Part shown: positions 56,105 to 64,000 of the stretch, one piece after another
How the letters are laid out: each line of letters starts with the position of its first letter
How positions within the stretch are numbered: position 1 is the first letter of the stretch
Origin: Neoalteromonas arenosi
GTDB lineage: Bacteria; Pseudomonadota; Gammaproteobacteria; Enterobacterales; Alteromonadaceae
Assembly (NCBI RefSeq): GCF_030362855.1
Contig: NZ_JAUCBP010000013.1
Coordinates: forward strand, 248,001-312,000
DNA length: 64,000 nucleotides
Reading direction: 5' to 3'
Translations under genes and position numbers: made by a program
Notes under the pieces: model-generated
What the model saw: the letters and a program-made list of their open reading frames with translations, nothing else
The model's database searches: none
Told to the model about the DNA's origin: nothing

Positions 56105-56656
56105 ATGTCATTGGATATCAATATTGAATTAAATGATAGCGATCTTGAGCACTTTAAATCCCTCATGACCGCCGCTATAGAAAAGGCGAAAGGGTTGCCC
56201 GCAGAACAAATTATTTCTCAGGCACAAGCCGTGTGTGCTGAAATGGAGCAAGCCCGTGTTCCTGATTTTGTTGCGTCAAGAATGGTGTCGTTAGAAATGC
56301 TAATTCAAGCGGTACAAGACGAAGATTGGCAAATGCCTGAAGACGAAAAGGTTGAAGTTTTAACCTCATTGGCTTACTTCGCTGAGCCACATGACCTGGT
56401 GCCTGATAATGTGCCTGGTTTAGGTTATCTTGATGATGCAATTATGATTGAGTTAGTGATTCGTGACTTGTCACAAGATTTACAAGCTTACCAAGCGTTT
56501 TGCGCTTATCGAGCCACGGAAGAGCGCCGTCGTGAAGGCACAGTGAATGTTGACCGCGAAACATGGTTAGCCGAGAAACGCACTGAGTTGCGCTCGCGCT
56601 TGCGTCGCAATAAGAGCACGTCTGGCCGTCGCCGCGTATTCTCACGCATCATGTAA
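56105..56656 (+). CDS. YkvA/DUF1232-family protein
   Basis: The 183-residue protein has no signal peptide. Its middle part (about 85-145), YFAEPHDLVPDNVPGLGYLDDAIMIELVIRD, is the DUF1232/YkvA signature (PxDLxPDxxPxxGxxDD), though the hydrophobic helices are less pronounced than in membrane members. The N-terminal half is acidic and helical. The C-terminal 40 residues are rich in Arg (RSRLRRNKSTSGRRRVFSR), as if binding nucleic acid or acidic lipid. AAGGAG lies 11 bases before the ATG, slightly far. It stands before the S10 promoter, in the place where many gammaproteobacteria have tuf or fusA. The function of YkvA proteins is unknown. Confidence 0.8.
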   Translation: MSLDINIELNDSDLEHFKSLMTAAIEKAKGLPAEQIISQAQAVCAEMEQARVPDFVASRMVSLEMLIQAVQDEDWQMPEDEKVEVLTSLAYFAEPHDLVPDNVPGLGYLDDAIMIELVIRDLSQDLQAYQAFCAYRATEERRREGTVNVDRETWLAEKRTELRSRLRRNKSTSGRRRVFSRIM

Positions 56657-56746
56657 ACTGGTTCGGGGTCAGAGTAAAATAGGTCAACCGTTTTACTCTG
56701 ACTGCGGCTAATTCGCCCAAAACGGCGATTATTTCTACATTCCCCC

Positions 56747-56774
56747 TTGCAATTATCTCTTAGCTCTATATAAT
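56747..56774 (+). promoter_or_regulatory. Sigma70 promoter of the S10 ribosomal operon
   Basis: TTGCAA (56747-56752) and TATAAT (56769-56774) are 16 bp apart, a near-consensus promoter with an AT-rich upstream stretch. Transcription would begin around 56780, giving a leader of about 208 nucleotides before rpsJ, about the size found in E. coli. Confidence 0.75.
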
Positions 56775-56777
56775 TCG

Positions 56778-57300
<523 letters not shown>

Positions 57301-57318
57301 TAGAAGAGGGTTATAACA

Positions 57319-57957
57319 ATGACGATTGGTATTGTCGGTCGTAAAGTAGGCATGACTCGCATCTTCACTGAAGATGGCGTTTCGATCCCTGTGACTGTTA
57401 TTGAAGCAACCCCTAACCGCGTGACTCAATTGCGCTCAGACGAAACTGATGGCTACCGTGCATTGCAGGTAACTACCGGTGAGAAGAAAGCAAATCGCGT
57501 TAACAAAGCGGCCGCTGGTCACTTTGCTAAAGCAGGCGTTGAAGCCGGCCGTGGTTTGTGGGAATTCCGTCTTGATGCCAACGAAGGCACTGACATTGAA
57601 GTAGGCAGTGAGTTAACTGTTGAACAATTCAACGATACTAAGAAAGTAGACGTTGTAGGTACTTCAAAAGGTAAAGGGTTTGCGGGCGTTATTAAACGTT
57701 GGAACTTCAGTTCTCAACGTATGACCCACGGTAACTCATTGTCGCACCGTGCACCTGGTTCAATTGGTCAAAACCAATCACCAGGTAAAGTATTCAAAGG
57801 CAAGAAAATGGCTGGCCAACTTGGCAACAAGCAAGTCACCACACAGTCTTTGGAACTAGTACGCGTAGACGCAGAAAACAACCTATTGTTGGTTAAAGGC
57901 ACGGTTCCTGGCGCAACTGGCGGTGACGTCATTGTTAAGCCAGCAGTCAAAGCCTAA
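57319..57957 (+). CDS. rplC: 50S ribosomal protein L3
   Basis: The 212-residue primary-assembly protein of the large subunit is recognised from [44 protein letters not shown] and [22 protein letters not shown], including the loop that reaches the peptidyl-transferase centre. The Gln in the [10 protein letters not shown] region is the residue methylated by PrmB in related bacteria. The length matches the usual 209-212. It is second in the S10 operon. Confidence 0.98.
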   Translation: MTIGIVGRKVGMTRIFTEDGVSIPVTVIEATPNRVTQLRSDETDGYRALQVTTGEKKANRVNKAAAGHFAKAGVEAGRGLWEFRLDANEGTDIEVGSELTVEQFNDTKKVDVVGTSKGKGFAGVIKRWNFSSQRMTHGNSLSHRAPGSIGQNQSPGKVFKGKKMAGQLGNKQVTTQSLELVRVDAENNLLLVKGTVPGATGGDVIVKPAVKA

Positions 57958-57975
57958 CGTCTGGGGAGTTAAGTG

Positions 57976-58581
57976 ATGGAATTAGCATTGAAAGACGCCA
58001 AAGGCGCTCTTGAAGTATCCGAAGCGACCTTTGGACGTGAATACAACGAAGCCTTGGTTCACCAAGTCGTTGTAGCTTACGGCGCAGGTGCTCGTCAGGG
58101 TACAAAAGCTCAGAAGACACGTTCAGAAGTACGCGGTGGTGGTAAGAAGCCATGGCGTCAAAAAGGCACTGGTCGCGCACGTGCTGGTACAATCCGTAGC
58201 CCAATTTGGGTCGGCGGTGGCCGCGCATTCGCTGCTAAGCCTCGTGATCACGAGCAAAAGGTCAATAAAAAGATGTACCGTGGTGCTGTTAAAAGCATCC
58301 TTTCAGAATTGGTACGTCAAGACCGTCTAGTAGTTGTTGAAAGCTTTGGCGTTGATTCACCAAAGACTAAAGGTCTACTAGCTAAATTAAACGAGCTTGA
58401 ATTAAAAGACGTTTTAATCGTAACACCTGAAGTTGATGAGAACTTGTTCTTGTCTGCTCGTAACCTCTACAAAGTAGATGTTCGCGATGTACAAGGTGTT
58501 GATCCGGTCAGCTTAATTGCGTTTGAAAAAGTGCTAATGACTGCTGACGCAGTTAAGCAACTTGAGGAGGCGTTAGCATGA
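57976..58581 (+). CDS. rplD: 50S ribosomal protein L4 (operon autoregulator)
   Basis: The 201-residue L4 begins [21 protein letters not shown] and contains [21 protein letters not shown] and [24 protein letters not shown], the extended loop lining the exit tunnel. The ATG at 57976 matches the family start and gives exactly the E. coli length; a GTG immediately before (57973) is discounted. L4 in gammaproteobacteria represses its own operon by binding the S10 leader. Its stop overlaps the rplW start in ATGA, and GAGGAGG inside its 3' end serves rplW. Confidence 0.98.
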   Translation: MELALKDAKGALEVSEATFGREYNEALVHQVVVAYGAGARQGTKAQKTRSEVRGGGKKPWRQKGTGRARAGTIRSPIWVGGGRAFAAKPRDHEQKVNKKMYRGAVKSILSELVRQDRLVVVESFGVDSPKTKGLLAKLNELELKDVLIVTPEVDENLFLSARNLYKVDVRDVQGVDPVSLIAFEKVLMTADAVKQLEEALA

Positions 58582-58877
58582 ACCAGGAACGTCTATTAAA
58601 AGTGTTGCTTGCTCCACATGTGTCTGAGAAATCAACACTTGCGGCAGAAGCGAATAACACAGTTGTTTTTAAAGTTGTTAAAGACGCCAACAAAGCTGAA
58701 ATTAAAGCTGCTGTTGAATCTTTGTTCGAAGTAGAAGTGAATTCTGTTCGCACTGTAAACGTTAAAGGTAAAACTAAGCGTCATGGTGCCCACTTCGGTA
58801 AGCGTAGCGATTGGAAGAAAGCTTACGTTGTACTGAAAGACGGTCAAGAAATCGACTTCGTCGGCGGCGCAGAGTAA
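58578..58877 (+). CDS. rplW: 50S ribosomal protein L23
   Basis: The 99-residue protein beside the exit tunnel provides the docking site for trigger factor and SRP. Signatures are [40 protein letters not shown] and [25 protein letters not shown]. The length is near that of the E. coli protein (100). It overlaps rplD by four bases and is followed by rplB after 14 bp. Confidence 0.98.
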   Translation: MNQERLLKVLLAPHVSEKSTLAAEANNTVVFKVVKDANKAEIKAAVESLFEVEVNSVRTVNVKGKTKRHGAHFGKRSDWKKAYVVLKDGQEIDFVGGAE

Positions 58878-58891
58878 GAAGGGGATTAGAC

Positions 58892-59716
58892 ATGCCATTA
58901 TTGAAAGCTAAGCCAACTTCTGCCGGACGTCGTCATGTTGTTCAGGTCATTAATCCTGATCTACACAAGGGTGCACCACACGCGCCTTTGCTAGAAAAGA
59001 ACAGCAAGTCTGGTGGTCGTAACAACGGTGGTCGCATTACAGTGCGCCACATCGGTGGTGGTCACAAGCATCACTATCGTGTAATTGATTTTAAACGCAA
59101 TAAAGACGGTATCCCTGCGAAGATCGAACGTTTGGAATATGATCCAAACCGCTCGGCTAACATCGCATTGGTATTGTACGCAGACGGTGAACGTCGTTAC
59201 ATCCTTGCGCCTAAAGGTGCAAAAGCTGGTGATGCAGTGCAATCAGGTTCTGATGCACCCATCAAAGCGGGTAACGCAATGCCTATGCGTAACATTCCTG
59301 TAGGTACTACCGTTCACGCCATTGAAATGAAGCCTGGTAAAGGTGCTCAAATCGCTCGCTCAGCTGGTGCATATGCCCAGATCCTAGCGCGTGATGGAGC
59401 TTACGTTACCTTGCGTCTTCGCTCTGGCGAAATGCGTAAAGTATTAGCAGATTGTCGCGCCACTATCGGTGAAGTCGGCAACGCTGAACACATGCTACGT
59501 TCACTTGGTAAAGCTGGTGCTAACCGCTGGCGTGGTGTTCGTCCGACAGTTCGTGGTGTTGCCATGAACCCGGTTGATCACCCACACGGTGGTGGTGAAG
59601 GCCGTACTTCTGGAGGCCGTCATCCGGTATCTCCATGGGGTGTGCCTACCAAGGGTAAGAAAACCCGTAGTAACAAGCGTACAGATAAGCTTATCGTACG
59701 TCGTCGTAACAAGTAA
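58892..59716 (+). CDS. rplB: 50S ribosomal protein L2
   Basis: The 274-residue L2 is required for subunit association and peptidyl-transferase activity. The start at 58892 ([17 protein letters not shown]) is chosen because it matches the family and stands just after the rplW stop; upstream in-frame codons would overlap rpl[26 protein letters not shown] and the C-terminal [22 protein letters not shown], with its conserved His, are present. The length matches the E. coli protein (273). Confidence 0.98.
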   Translation: MPLLKAKPTSAGRRHVVQVINPDLHKGAPHAPLLEKNSKSGGRNNGGRITVRHIGGGHKHHYRVIDFKRNKDGIPAKIERLEYDPNRSANIALVLYADGERRYILAPKGAKAGDAVQSGSDAPIKAGNAMPMRNIPVGTTVHAIEMKPGKGAQIARSAGAYAQILARDGAYVTLRLRSGEMRKVLADCRATIGEVGNAEHMLRSLGKAGANRWRGVRPTVRGVAMNPVDHPHGGGEGRTSGGRHPVSPWGVPTKGKKTRSNKRTDKLIVRRRNK

Positions 59717-59731
59717 TAGCGAGGATTCACC

Positions 59732-60007
59732 ATGCCACGTTCTCTCAAGAAAGGTCCTTTTATTGACCTTCACTTGCTGAAGAAGGTAGAGGCTGCAGTG
59801 GAAAAGAACGAGCGTCGTCCAATTAAAACTTGGTCACGCCGTTCAATGATTATTCCAGATATGATTGGTTTAACCATTGCAGTCCATAACGGTCGCCAGC
59901 ACGTTCCTGTATTAATCAGTGACGAAATGGTTGGCCATAAGTTGGGCGAATTTGCGCCAACGCGCACTTACCGCGGCCATGTCGCGGATAAGAAAGCGAA
60001 ACGTTAA
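59732..60007 (+). CDS. rpsS: 30S ribosomal protein S19
   Basis: The 91-residue S19 opens [21 protein letters not shown]. It contains [22 protein letters not shown] and [27 protein letters not shown], the usual head-domain protein that binds 16S rRNA with S13. The length is like that of E. coli (92). It sits between rplB and rplV with short spacers. Confidence 0.98.
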   Translation: MPRSLKKGPFIDLHLLKKVEAAVEKNERRPIKTWSRRSMIIPDMIGLTIAVHNGRQHVPVLISDEMVGHKLGEFAPTRTYRGHVADKKAKR

Positions 60008-60017
60008 GGGGAAGAAG

Positions 60018-60350
60018 ATGGAAGCATTAGCTAAACACCGTTTTGCCCGTACGTCAGCTCAAAAAGCACGTTTGGTAGCAGATCAGATTCGCGGTTTGCA
60101 CGTTGAAAAGGCACTTGAGTTATTAACTTATAGTCCTAAGAAAAGTGCAGCATTGGTCAAAAAAGTACTTGAGTCTGCAATTGCTAACGCAGAGCATAAC
60201 GAAGGTGCTGATATTGACGAATTGACCGTTGCCAAAATCTATGTTGACGAAGGCCCAACGATGAAGCGGATCAAGACACGTGCAAAAGGCCGTGCTGATC
60301 GTATTTTTAAGCGTAGCAGTCACATTACTGTGGTTGTAGCGGATAACTAG
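60018..60350 (+). CDS. rplV: 50S ribosomal protein L22
   Basis: The 110-residue L22 forms part of the exit tunnel. The start at 60018 ([26 protein letters not shown]) equals the E. coli length of 110; a longer frame would overlap rpsS. The beta-hairpin region is [25 protein letters not shown], where macrolide-resistance changes fall in other species. GGGGAAGAAG serves as ribosome-binding site. Confidence 0.98.
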   Translation: MEALAKHRFARTSAQKARLVADQIRGLHVEKALELLTYSPKKSAALVKKVLESAIANAEHNEGADIDELTVAKIYVDEGPTMKRIKTRAKGRADRIFKRSSHITVVVADN

Positions 60351-60359
60351 GAGTAGAGA

Positions 60360-61064
60360 ATGGGACAGAAGGTACATCCTACAGGTATACGCCTGGGTAT
60401 CAGCAAGCCATGGACATCTACCTGGTACGCGAATACTGCAGAGTATGCAGACAACTTGTTTAACGATCACGAAGTTCGTAAGTATCTAACTAAACAGTTG
60501 AAGAACGCTTCACTTTCTAAAATCGTTATCGAGCGTCCTGCGAAGAGCATCCGTGTGACAATTCACACAGCTCGTCCAGGTGTTGTTATCGGTAAGAAAG
60601 GTGAAGACGTAGAGAAGCTTCGTAATCACGTATCTAAGCTAGCCGGCGTGCCAGCTCAGATCAATATTGCAGAAGTCCGTAAGCCAGAGCTTGATGCACA
60701 GCTAGTTGCTGACAGTATCTCAAGCCAGCTTGAGCGTCGTGTTATGTTCCGCCGTGCGATGAAGCGCGCCGTACAAAACGCAATGCGCTTAGGTGCAAAA
60801 GGTATCAAAGTCGAAGTTAGCGGTCGTCTAGGGGGCGCAGAAATCGCACGTAGCGAGTGGTATCGTGAAGGTCGTGTACCTTTGCACACATTCCGTGCTG
60901 ATATCGATTACGCAACTTCAGAAGCGTTGACTACTTACGGAATCATTGGCGTTAAAGTCTGGATCTTCAAAGGCGAAGTATTAGGTGGTTTACCTGCAGC
61001 AAATGCAGTTGAGCAACCAGCAGCGCCGAAGAAAAAAGGCCGCAACGCTAAGCGAGAGGGCTAA
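60360..61064 (+). CDS. rpsC: 30S ribosomal protein S3
   Basis: The 234-residue S3 begins [24 protein letters not shown]. It has a KH domain with the [11 protein letters not shown] loop in [12 protein letters not shown]. The C-terminal domain contains [38 protein letters not shown]. It lines the mRNA entry channel. The C-terminal tail ends [15 protein letters not shown], a basic extension that varies between species. rplP follows after two bases. Confidence 0.98.
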   Translation: MGQKVHPTGIRLGISKPWTSTWYANTAEYADNLFNDHEVRKYLTKQLKNASLSKIVIERPAKSIRVTIHTARPGVVIGKKGEDVEKLRNHVSKLAGVPAQINIAEVRKPELDAQLVADSISSQLERRVMFRRAMKRAVQNAMRLGAKGIKVEVSGRLGGAEIARSEWYREGRVPLHTFRADIDYATSEALTTYGIIGVKVWIFKGEVLGGLPAANAVEQPAAPKKKGRNAKREG

Positions 61065-61066
61065 TC

Positions 61067-61480
61067 ATGTTACAACCAAAGCGTACGAAATTTCGTAAAA
61101 TGCATAAAGGGCGTAACCGTGGTATGGCTATTGCCGGTGGTAAAGTTAGTTTCGGTACATACGGCCTTAAGGCAGTAGCGCGCGGTCGTATGACTGCTCG
61201 TCAAATCGAAGCGGCTCGTCGTGCAATGACTCGTCACGTTAAGCGTCAAGGTAAAATCTGGATCCGCGTTTTCCCTGATAAGCCAATTACTGAGAAGCCT
61301 CTTGAGGTTCGTCAAGGTAAAGGTAAGGGTAACGTTGAGTACTGGGTATGCCAAATTCAACCGGGTCGCGTGCTATATGAAATGGAAGGTGTTCCAGAAG
61401 AACTAGCTCGTGAAGCGTTTGCATTGGCTGCGGCAAAATTGCCATTTAAGACAACCTTTGTAACTCGGACGGTGATGTAA
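61067..61480 (+). CDS. rplP: 50S ribosomal protein L16
   Basis: The 137-residue L16 helps position the A-site tRNA. Visible signatures are [79 protein letters not shown] and the Arg in MHKGRNRG that is hydroxylated in some relatives. Its stop overlaps the rpmC start by one base. Confidence 0.98.
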   Translation: MLQPKRTKFRKMHKGRNRGMAIAGGKVSFGTYGLKAVARGRMTARQIEAARRAMTRHVKRQGKIWIRVFPDKPITEKPLEVRQGKGKGNVEYWVCQIQPGRVLYEMEGVPEELAREAFALAAAKLPFKTTFVTRTVM

Positions 61481-61671
61481 TGAATGCGACTGAACTAAAA
61501 GCAAAGAACGTAGAAGAGTTGAACGAAGAGCTAGTAAGCCTTCTTAAAGAGCAATTCAACCTACGTATGCAGTATTCAACTGGTCAGCTTGAGAAAACTG
61601 ACCAATTGAAGAAAGTGCGTCGTAACATCGCGCGTGTAAAAACCATTCTGACTGAAAAGGCTAAAAGCTAA
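61480..61671 (+). CDS. rpmC: 50S ribosomal protein L29
   Basis: The 63-residue helical hairpin protein is recognised from [31 protein letters not shown] and the C-terminal [19 protein letters not shown]. It lies near the exit tunnel with L23. It overlaps its neighbours on both sides by one base, the tightest coupling in the operon. The length equals that of the E. coli protein. Confidence 0.97.
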   Translation: MNATELKAKNVEELNEELVSLLKEQFNLRMQYSTGQLEKTDQLKKVRRNIARVKTILTEKAKS

Positions 61672-61928
61672 TGACTGAACAAAAAATTCGTACAGTACAA
61701 GGTCGTGTGGTAAGCAACAAAATGGATAAAACCATTACTGTTATGGTAGAGCGTTTCGTTAAACACCCAATCTATGGGAAGTTTATCAAGCGTTCAACTA
61801 AGCTACACGCACACGATGAGACTAACCAGTGCAATGAAGGTGACGTAGTAACTATTACTGAATGTCGCCCTCTATCTAAGTCTAAGACTTGGAAATTGGT
61901 TGATGTCGTAACTAAAGCTGCAGAATAA
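61671..61928 (+). CDS. rpsQ: 30S ribosomal protein S17
   Basis: The 85-residue OB-fold protein has [51 protein letters not shown] and [17 protein letters not shown]. It is the last gene of the S10 operon, as in E. coli. A strong terminator follows it 21 bp later, instead of rplN and the spc operon. Confidence 0.97.
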   Translation: MTEQKIRTVQGRVVSNKMDKTITVMVERFVKHPIYGKFIKRSTKLHAHDETNQCNEGDVVTITECRPLSKSKTWKLVDVVTKAAE

Positions 61929-61949
61929 GCAATTATTCACATAAGCATT

Positions 61950-61977
61950 AAAAAAGGCCGCAAATGCGGCCTTTTTT
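61950..61977. terminator. Bidirectional Rho-independent terminator after rpsQ
   Basis: GGCCGC (61956-61961) and GCGGCC (61966-61971) enclose a four-base loop. An A-run precedes and six T residues follow, so it works for the S10 operon and for the convergent soxR. It marks a true end of the ribosomal transcript. Confidence 0.93.
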
Positions 61978-61993
61978 GTATGTGCTGTAAACA

Positions 61994-62440
61994 CTATTTG
62001 TGGCGCTGATCCAAAATAACTGGGCCACTGCCATACTTAGCCAGGCTATCTTCCGGGTTGTAAAGCGGACAGCTCTTCAGTGACAAGCACCCACAACCAA
62101 TACAACCGTCTAAACTATCTCTAAGCCTCTGTAGGGCATTTATACGTTCGTCTAGCTCCTGCTGCCAACGCTTTGATAGTTGTTGCCAGTCACGCTTGGT
62201 CGGCGTACGTCCGTCAGGTAATGTGGCGAATGCAGCTTTTATGCTATCGAGACTAACCCCGAGTTTTTGCGCGGCTTTGATGACTGAAATTCGGCGCAGT
62301 ATCTCGGGGTGATAACGGCGTTGATTGCCGGTATTCCGCGTACTGTAAATTAGGCCTTTCTCCTCGTAGAAATGACACGTTGAAACCTTTACGCCACTGC
62401 GTTTTGCTAGCTGGCCAACACTGAGTACACGTTCACCCAT
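61994..62440 (-). CDS. soxR: Redox-sensing activator SoxR
   Basis: The 148-residue MerR-family regulator has an N-terminal winged helix (LSVGQLAKRSGVKVSTCHFYEEKGLI, TGNQRRYHPEILRRISVI), a dimerisation helix (about 85-118) and a C-terminal [2Fe-2S] site. The four cysteines are in the CxxCxCxxxxxC spacing (CIGCGCLSLKSC near residues 119-130). It detects redox-cycling agents or superoxide and activates promoters with a long spacer. The start ATG at 62440 matches the family. No soxS is present in the window; the divergent target is a pair of VOC-fold genes. It converges on the S10 operon, sharing its terminator. Confidence 0.96.
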   Translation of the reverse strand: MGERVLSVGQLAKRSGVKVSTCHFYEEKGLIYSTRNTGNQRRYHPEILRRISVIKAAQKLGVSLDSIKAAFATLPDGRTPTKRDWQQLSKRWQQELDERINALQRLRDSLDGCIGCGCLSLKSCPLYNPEDSLAKYGSGPVILDQRHK

Positions 62441-62459
62441 AGATTTCTCAAAAAAGTAC

Positions 62460-62490
62460 TTTACCTCAACCCTACTTGAGGTTTTAGCCT
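62460..62490 (+). promoter_or_regulatory. SoxR box and SoxR-type promoter
   Basis: CCTCAACCCTACTTGAGG at 62464-62481 matches the 18-bp SoxR operator of E. coli soxS in both arms and differs in the centre. It overlaps a -35 TTTACC (62460-62465), and a -10 TAGCCT follows at 62485-62490. The spacer is 19 bp, the overlong spacing that SoxR needs for activation. The site lies 20 bp upstream of soxR itself and 41 bp before the rightward VOC gene. Confidence 0.88.
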
Positions 62491-62521
62491 ATTTGTTATC
62501 GATTCACAAGGAGATAAACAA

Positions 62522-62944
62522 ATGAGACTTGAACACATCAATATGGTTGTCAGCGATATGGATGAAACACTGAGGTTTTACAGTGCGGCCTTCCCGCATT
62601 GGATTATTCGGATGCGCGGAATGGCTAATTGGTATGGTGTACAGCGCCAGTGGTTGCACTTTGGTGATGATTATAATTACTTAACTTTTAACGATAGCGG
62701 CAAAAGCACGCCCAGAGATCTGCACAGTAATGATTTGGGTATTGCCCACCTAGGTTTTGAAATTAATAACTTAGCTGCACTGCGCGAGCGGATGGCGGTA
62801 GTCGGTTTTACTCCGTCACATACCGGTGCCGAGCATCCGCATCGGCGCAATACATACTACATCGACCCGAATGGTGTAGAGGTAGAGTTCGTTGAATACC
62901 TTTCCGATATTCCTGCACAGCGCAATCAAAGTGAAGAGATATAG
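62522..62944 (+). CDS. VOC-family (glyoxalase/dioxygenase fold) protein, SoxR-controlled
   Basis: The 140-residue protein has the VOC beta-alpha-beta-beta-beta fold twice: MRLEHINMVVSDMDETLRFYSAAF, then IAHLGFEINNLAALRERM, and a final YYIDPNGVEVEFVEYL. Metal ligands are probably His5, His near 78 and Glu near 126-128, the last in VEFVEY. The reaction cannot be told from sequence; glyoxalase, antibiotic-binding and ring-cleaving members share this fold. AAGGAG precedes the ATG. The SoxR box just upstream suggests induction by redox-cycling compounds. The next gene begins five bases after its stop. Confidence 0.82.
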   Translation: MRLEHINMVVSDMDETLRFYSAAFPHWIIRMRGMANWYGVQRQWLHFGDDYNYLTFNDSGKSTPRDLHSNDLGIAHLGFEINNLAALRERMAVVGFTPSHTGAEHPHRRNTYYIDPNGVEVEFVEYLSDIPAQRNQSEEI

Positions 62945-62948
62945 AGCG

Positions 62949-63323
62949 ATGAATATGAATCAAGTGATTATGAATAGCACTGATATTGAAAAATCGAAGC
63001 AGTTTTACTCAGCCTTAGGGTTTACCCTTATTGTTGCTACCGAGCATTACTTGCGCTTTGCGTGTCCTGACAATGGTGCAACATTTTCATTGTCGCTTGC
63101 TGACAAGGCCAGCGACGGAATGAAAGTGTACTTTGAAGAGCCAGACTTAGACCGCAAAGTGGCTGAGCTAGAGCAACATGGTTTTGTGTTTGAACACGGT
63201 CCTGAAGATAAGCACTACTTGTGGCGTGAAGCCGAACTTTGCGACCCCTCGGGCAATAAGCTGGTACTGTATTGGGCGGGTGATAACCGGCTAAACCCAC
63301 CCTGGCGCGTGAGCGCCGAGTAA
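62949..63323 (+). CDS. Second VOC-family protein in the SoxR-controlled unit
   Basis: The 124-residue VOC protein contains QVIMNSTDIEKSKQFYSALGF, LRFACPDNGATFSLSL, KVYFEEPDLDRKVAELEQHGF and AELCDPSGNKLVLYWAG, the standard N- and C-terminal modules of the fold. The first metal-ligand position reads Gln/Met rather than His, so a metal-free ligand-binding role (as in bleomycin-resistance proteins) is possible. The ATG at 62949 is chosen because it follows the previous stop by four bases with GAAGAG ahead; a longer frame from 62892 would overlap the first VOC gene. It is probably co-transcribed with it. Confidence 0.8.
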   Translation: MNMNQVIMNSTDIEKSKQFYSALGFTLIVATEHYLRFACPDNGATFSLSLADKASDGMKVYFEEPDLDRKVAELEQHGFVFEHGPEDKHYLWREAELCDPSGNKLVLYWAGDNRLNPPWRVSAE

Positions 63324-63329
63324 CTAGCG

Positions 63330-64000
63330 CTATTCCTCGGGCAAAATTAAACTAATGATTTTCCATCCGGATTGCGGACTTAAGGACTGACGCGTTGTAA
63401 AAACGCCAACATCACCTTCGCGAATGTAGACTAATGGAATAGCGTTAGCTCCCCACTCCGATTGGTAATCAGCGAAGGTAAACTCGGCGGATAAACGCGT
63501 GGTTTTGATTGAAGCGCCGCGTTTCATCGCGTTAGCTAGAAACGCATAAGTGACACCGTCCCCGAATAGACAAAGTTTTTGCGCATAGTTTTCAGAGACT
63601 TGATGACTCTCACGTACACTACTTTCATTGGTACCTAAGCCAAGAACAGTGGCGTCTTTATCCAATTCGTGTTCGAAGTGATGGGTAACTAAAGGGTTCA
63701 GCTGGCGATAGGGCGAGATGACCAATACACTGCCGATGGTGGATAGGTCTAAGTGCCGCTCTGCGTGGTCTGACATTGGATTACCGAAGTATGTATGGAT
63801 ATTCTGCATGCGCGCGAGGCGGATTGCATCCCAGTTAGTATCGGCAAGAATGACCTGAATATCGTTCTTGTTAAGCTCTAGCGCCAGCTCGCGCGAAAAG
63901 TGATGCGCGCCAAACAGCAAGAAGCCGTGCTGTTCAGGTGAACGCAACCCGAGCCATTGCGCTACTGTTGAGGCGGTCAAACTCTGAATGACTACTGTCG
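63330..64000 (-). CDS. CPA1/NhaP-type cation:proton antiporter, C-terminal part with TrkA-N domain (5' end outside window)
   Basis: The frame is open to the window edge. The first visible residues (TVVIQSLTASTVAQWLGLR) look like the last membrane helix and cytoplasmic exit of an NhaP/CPA1 antiporter. A Rossmann-type TrkA-N/RCK domain follows (FLLFGAHHFSRELALELNKNDIQVILADTNWDAIRLARMQ, YFGNPMSDHAERHLDLS). A C-terminal segment has VYIREGDVGVFTTRQSLSPQSGWKIISLILPEE. Such RCK domains bind nucleotide and gate K+ or Na+ export. An internal TTG at 63980 is not a start. It converges on the VOC genes with a six-base gap. Confidence 0.8.
   Translation of the reverse strand, partial: TVVIQSLTASTVAQWLGLRSPEQHGFLLFGAHHFSRELALELNKNDIQVILADTNWDAIRLARMQNIHTYFGNPMSDHAERHLDLSTIGSVLVISPYRQLNPLVTHHFEHELDKDATVLGLGTNESSVRESHQVSENYAQKLCLFGDGVTYAFLANAMKRGASIKTTRLSAEFTFADYQSEWGANAIPLVYIREGDVGVFTTRQSLSPQSGWKIISLILPEE

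Noticed and set aside
62892-62948. Longer N-terminus for the second VOC gene
   Set aside because: It would overlap the first VOC gene by 53 bases and add residues with no family support; ATG 62949 is better placed.

Overview
The window is chromosomal DNA of a gammaproteobacterium, most likely a free-living marine member of the Alteromonadales or a neighbouring order. The support is the long (class II) IlvC with a divergent IlvY, full-length PlsB, TamA/TamB, an OmpR/EnvZ pair nearly identical in motif to the enterobacterial one, GreB, Tex, SlyX, SoxR and an S10 ribosomal operon in the classical gene order. Base composition looks moderate (roughly 46-48% G+C by eye). No rRNA, tRNA, CRISPR array, insertion sequence or prophage was seen. 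The strain assignment is inference; no database search was possible.

Layout. 1-2108: end of purH and all of purD (purine synthesis). 2151-7224: a five-gene overlapping operon with an ABC ATPase, three consecutive HlyD-type periplasmic adaptors and a MacB/FtsX-type permease. 7287-10133: a periplasmic solute-binding-like protein, a voltage-gated K+ channel and a phosphoribulokinase-family enzyme with its own promoter. 10159-15707: the least familiar locus. It holds a 929-residue soluble protein joining a Clp-type AAA+ module to an FtsH-type AAA+ plus zinc protease module, divergent from a two-gene unit (a CesT/YbjN-like protein and a two-helix membrane coiled-coil protein). 15929-19588: ompR-envZ, a PspB-like small membrane protein, and an ECF sigma factor with its probable membrane anti-sigma factor. 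19590-24976: tamA-tamB. 25125-29827: an S9 peptidase, polyphosphate kinase 2, a Bcr/CflA-type MFS exporter and an unknown small protein.

30149-43186 carries branched-chain amino-acid synthesis in two blocks, ilvC/ilvY and ilvE-ilvD-ilvA, separated by comM (yifB) and a 1433-residue propeller-GGDEF-EAL protein; ilvGM is absent. 43252-55858: plsB, apbE, a second threonine dehydratase-like gene, slyX, a WD40 lipoprotein, an FKBP lipoprotein, greB, tex and an orphan GspE/PilB-type ATPase with a GAF domain. 56105-56656: a YkvA/DUF1232 protein. 56747-61977: a complete S10 operon with sigma70 promoter, structured leader, attenuator hairpin and terminal terminator. Unusually, the spc operon does not follow. 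61994-63323: soxR, a near-perfect SoxR box, and two VOC-fold genes under the inferred SoxR promoter. 63330-64000: the C-terminal end of a CPA1/NhaP-type antiporter with a TrkA-N domain, running off the window.

The best candidate for an undescribed system is the AAA-protease locus at 10159-15707. The FtsH-like ring keeps its nucleotide-binding, arginine-finger and HEAGH residues but lacks the canonical pore loop and has no membrane anchor. The Clp-like ring keeps a tyrosine at its pore-loop position. The divergent partner genes offer a plausible substrate adaptor and membrane anchor. Other points of interest are the SoxR-VOC unit, the triple-adaptor ABC operon and the broken S10/spc junction.
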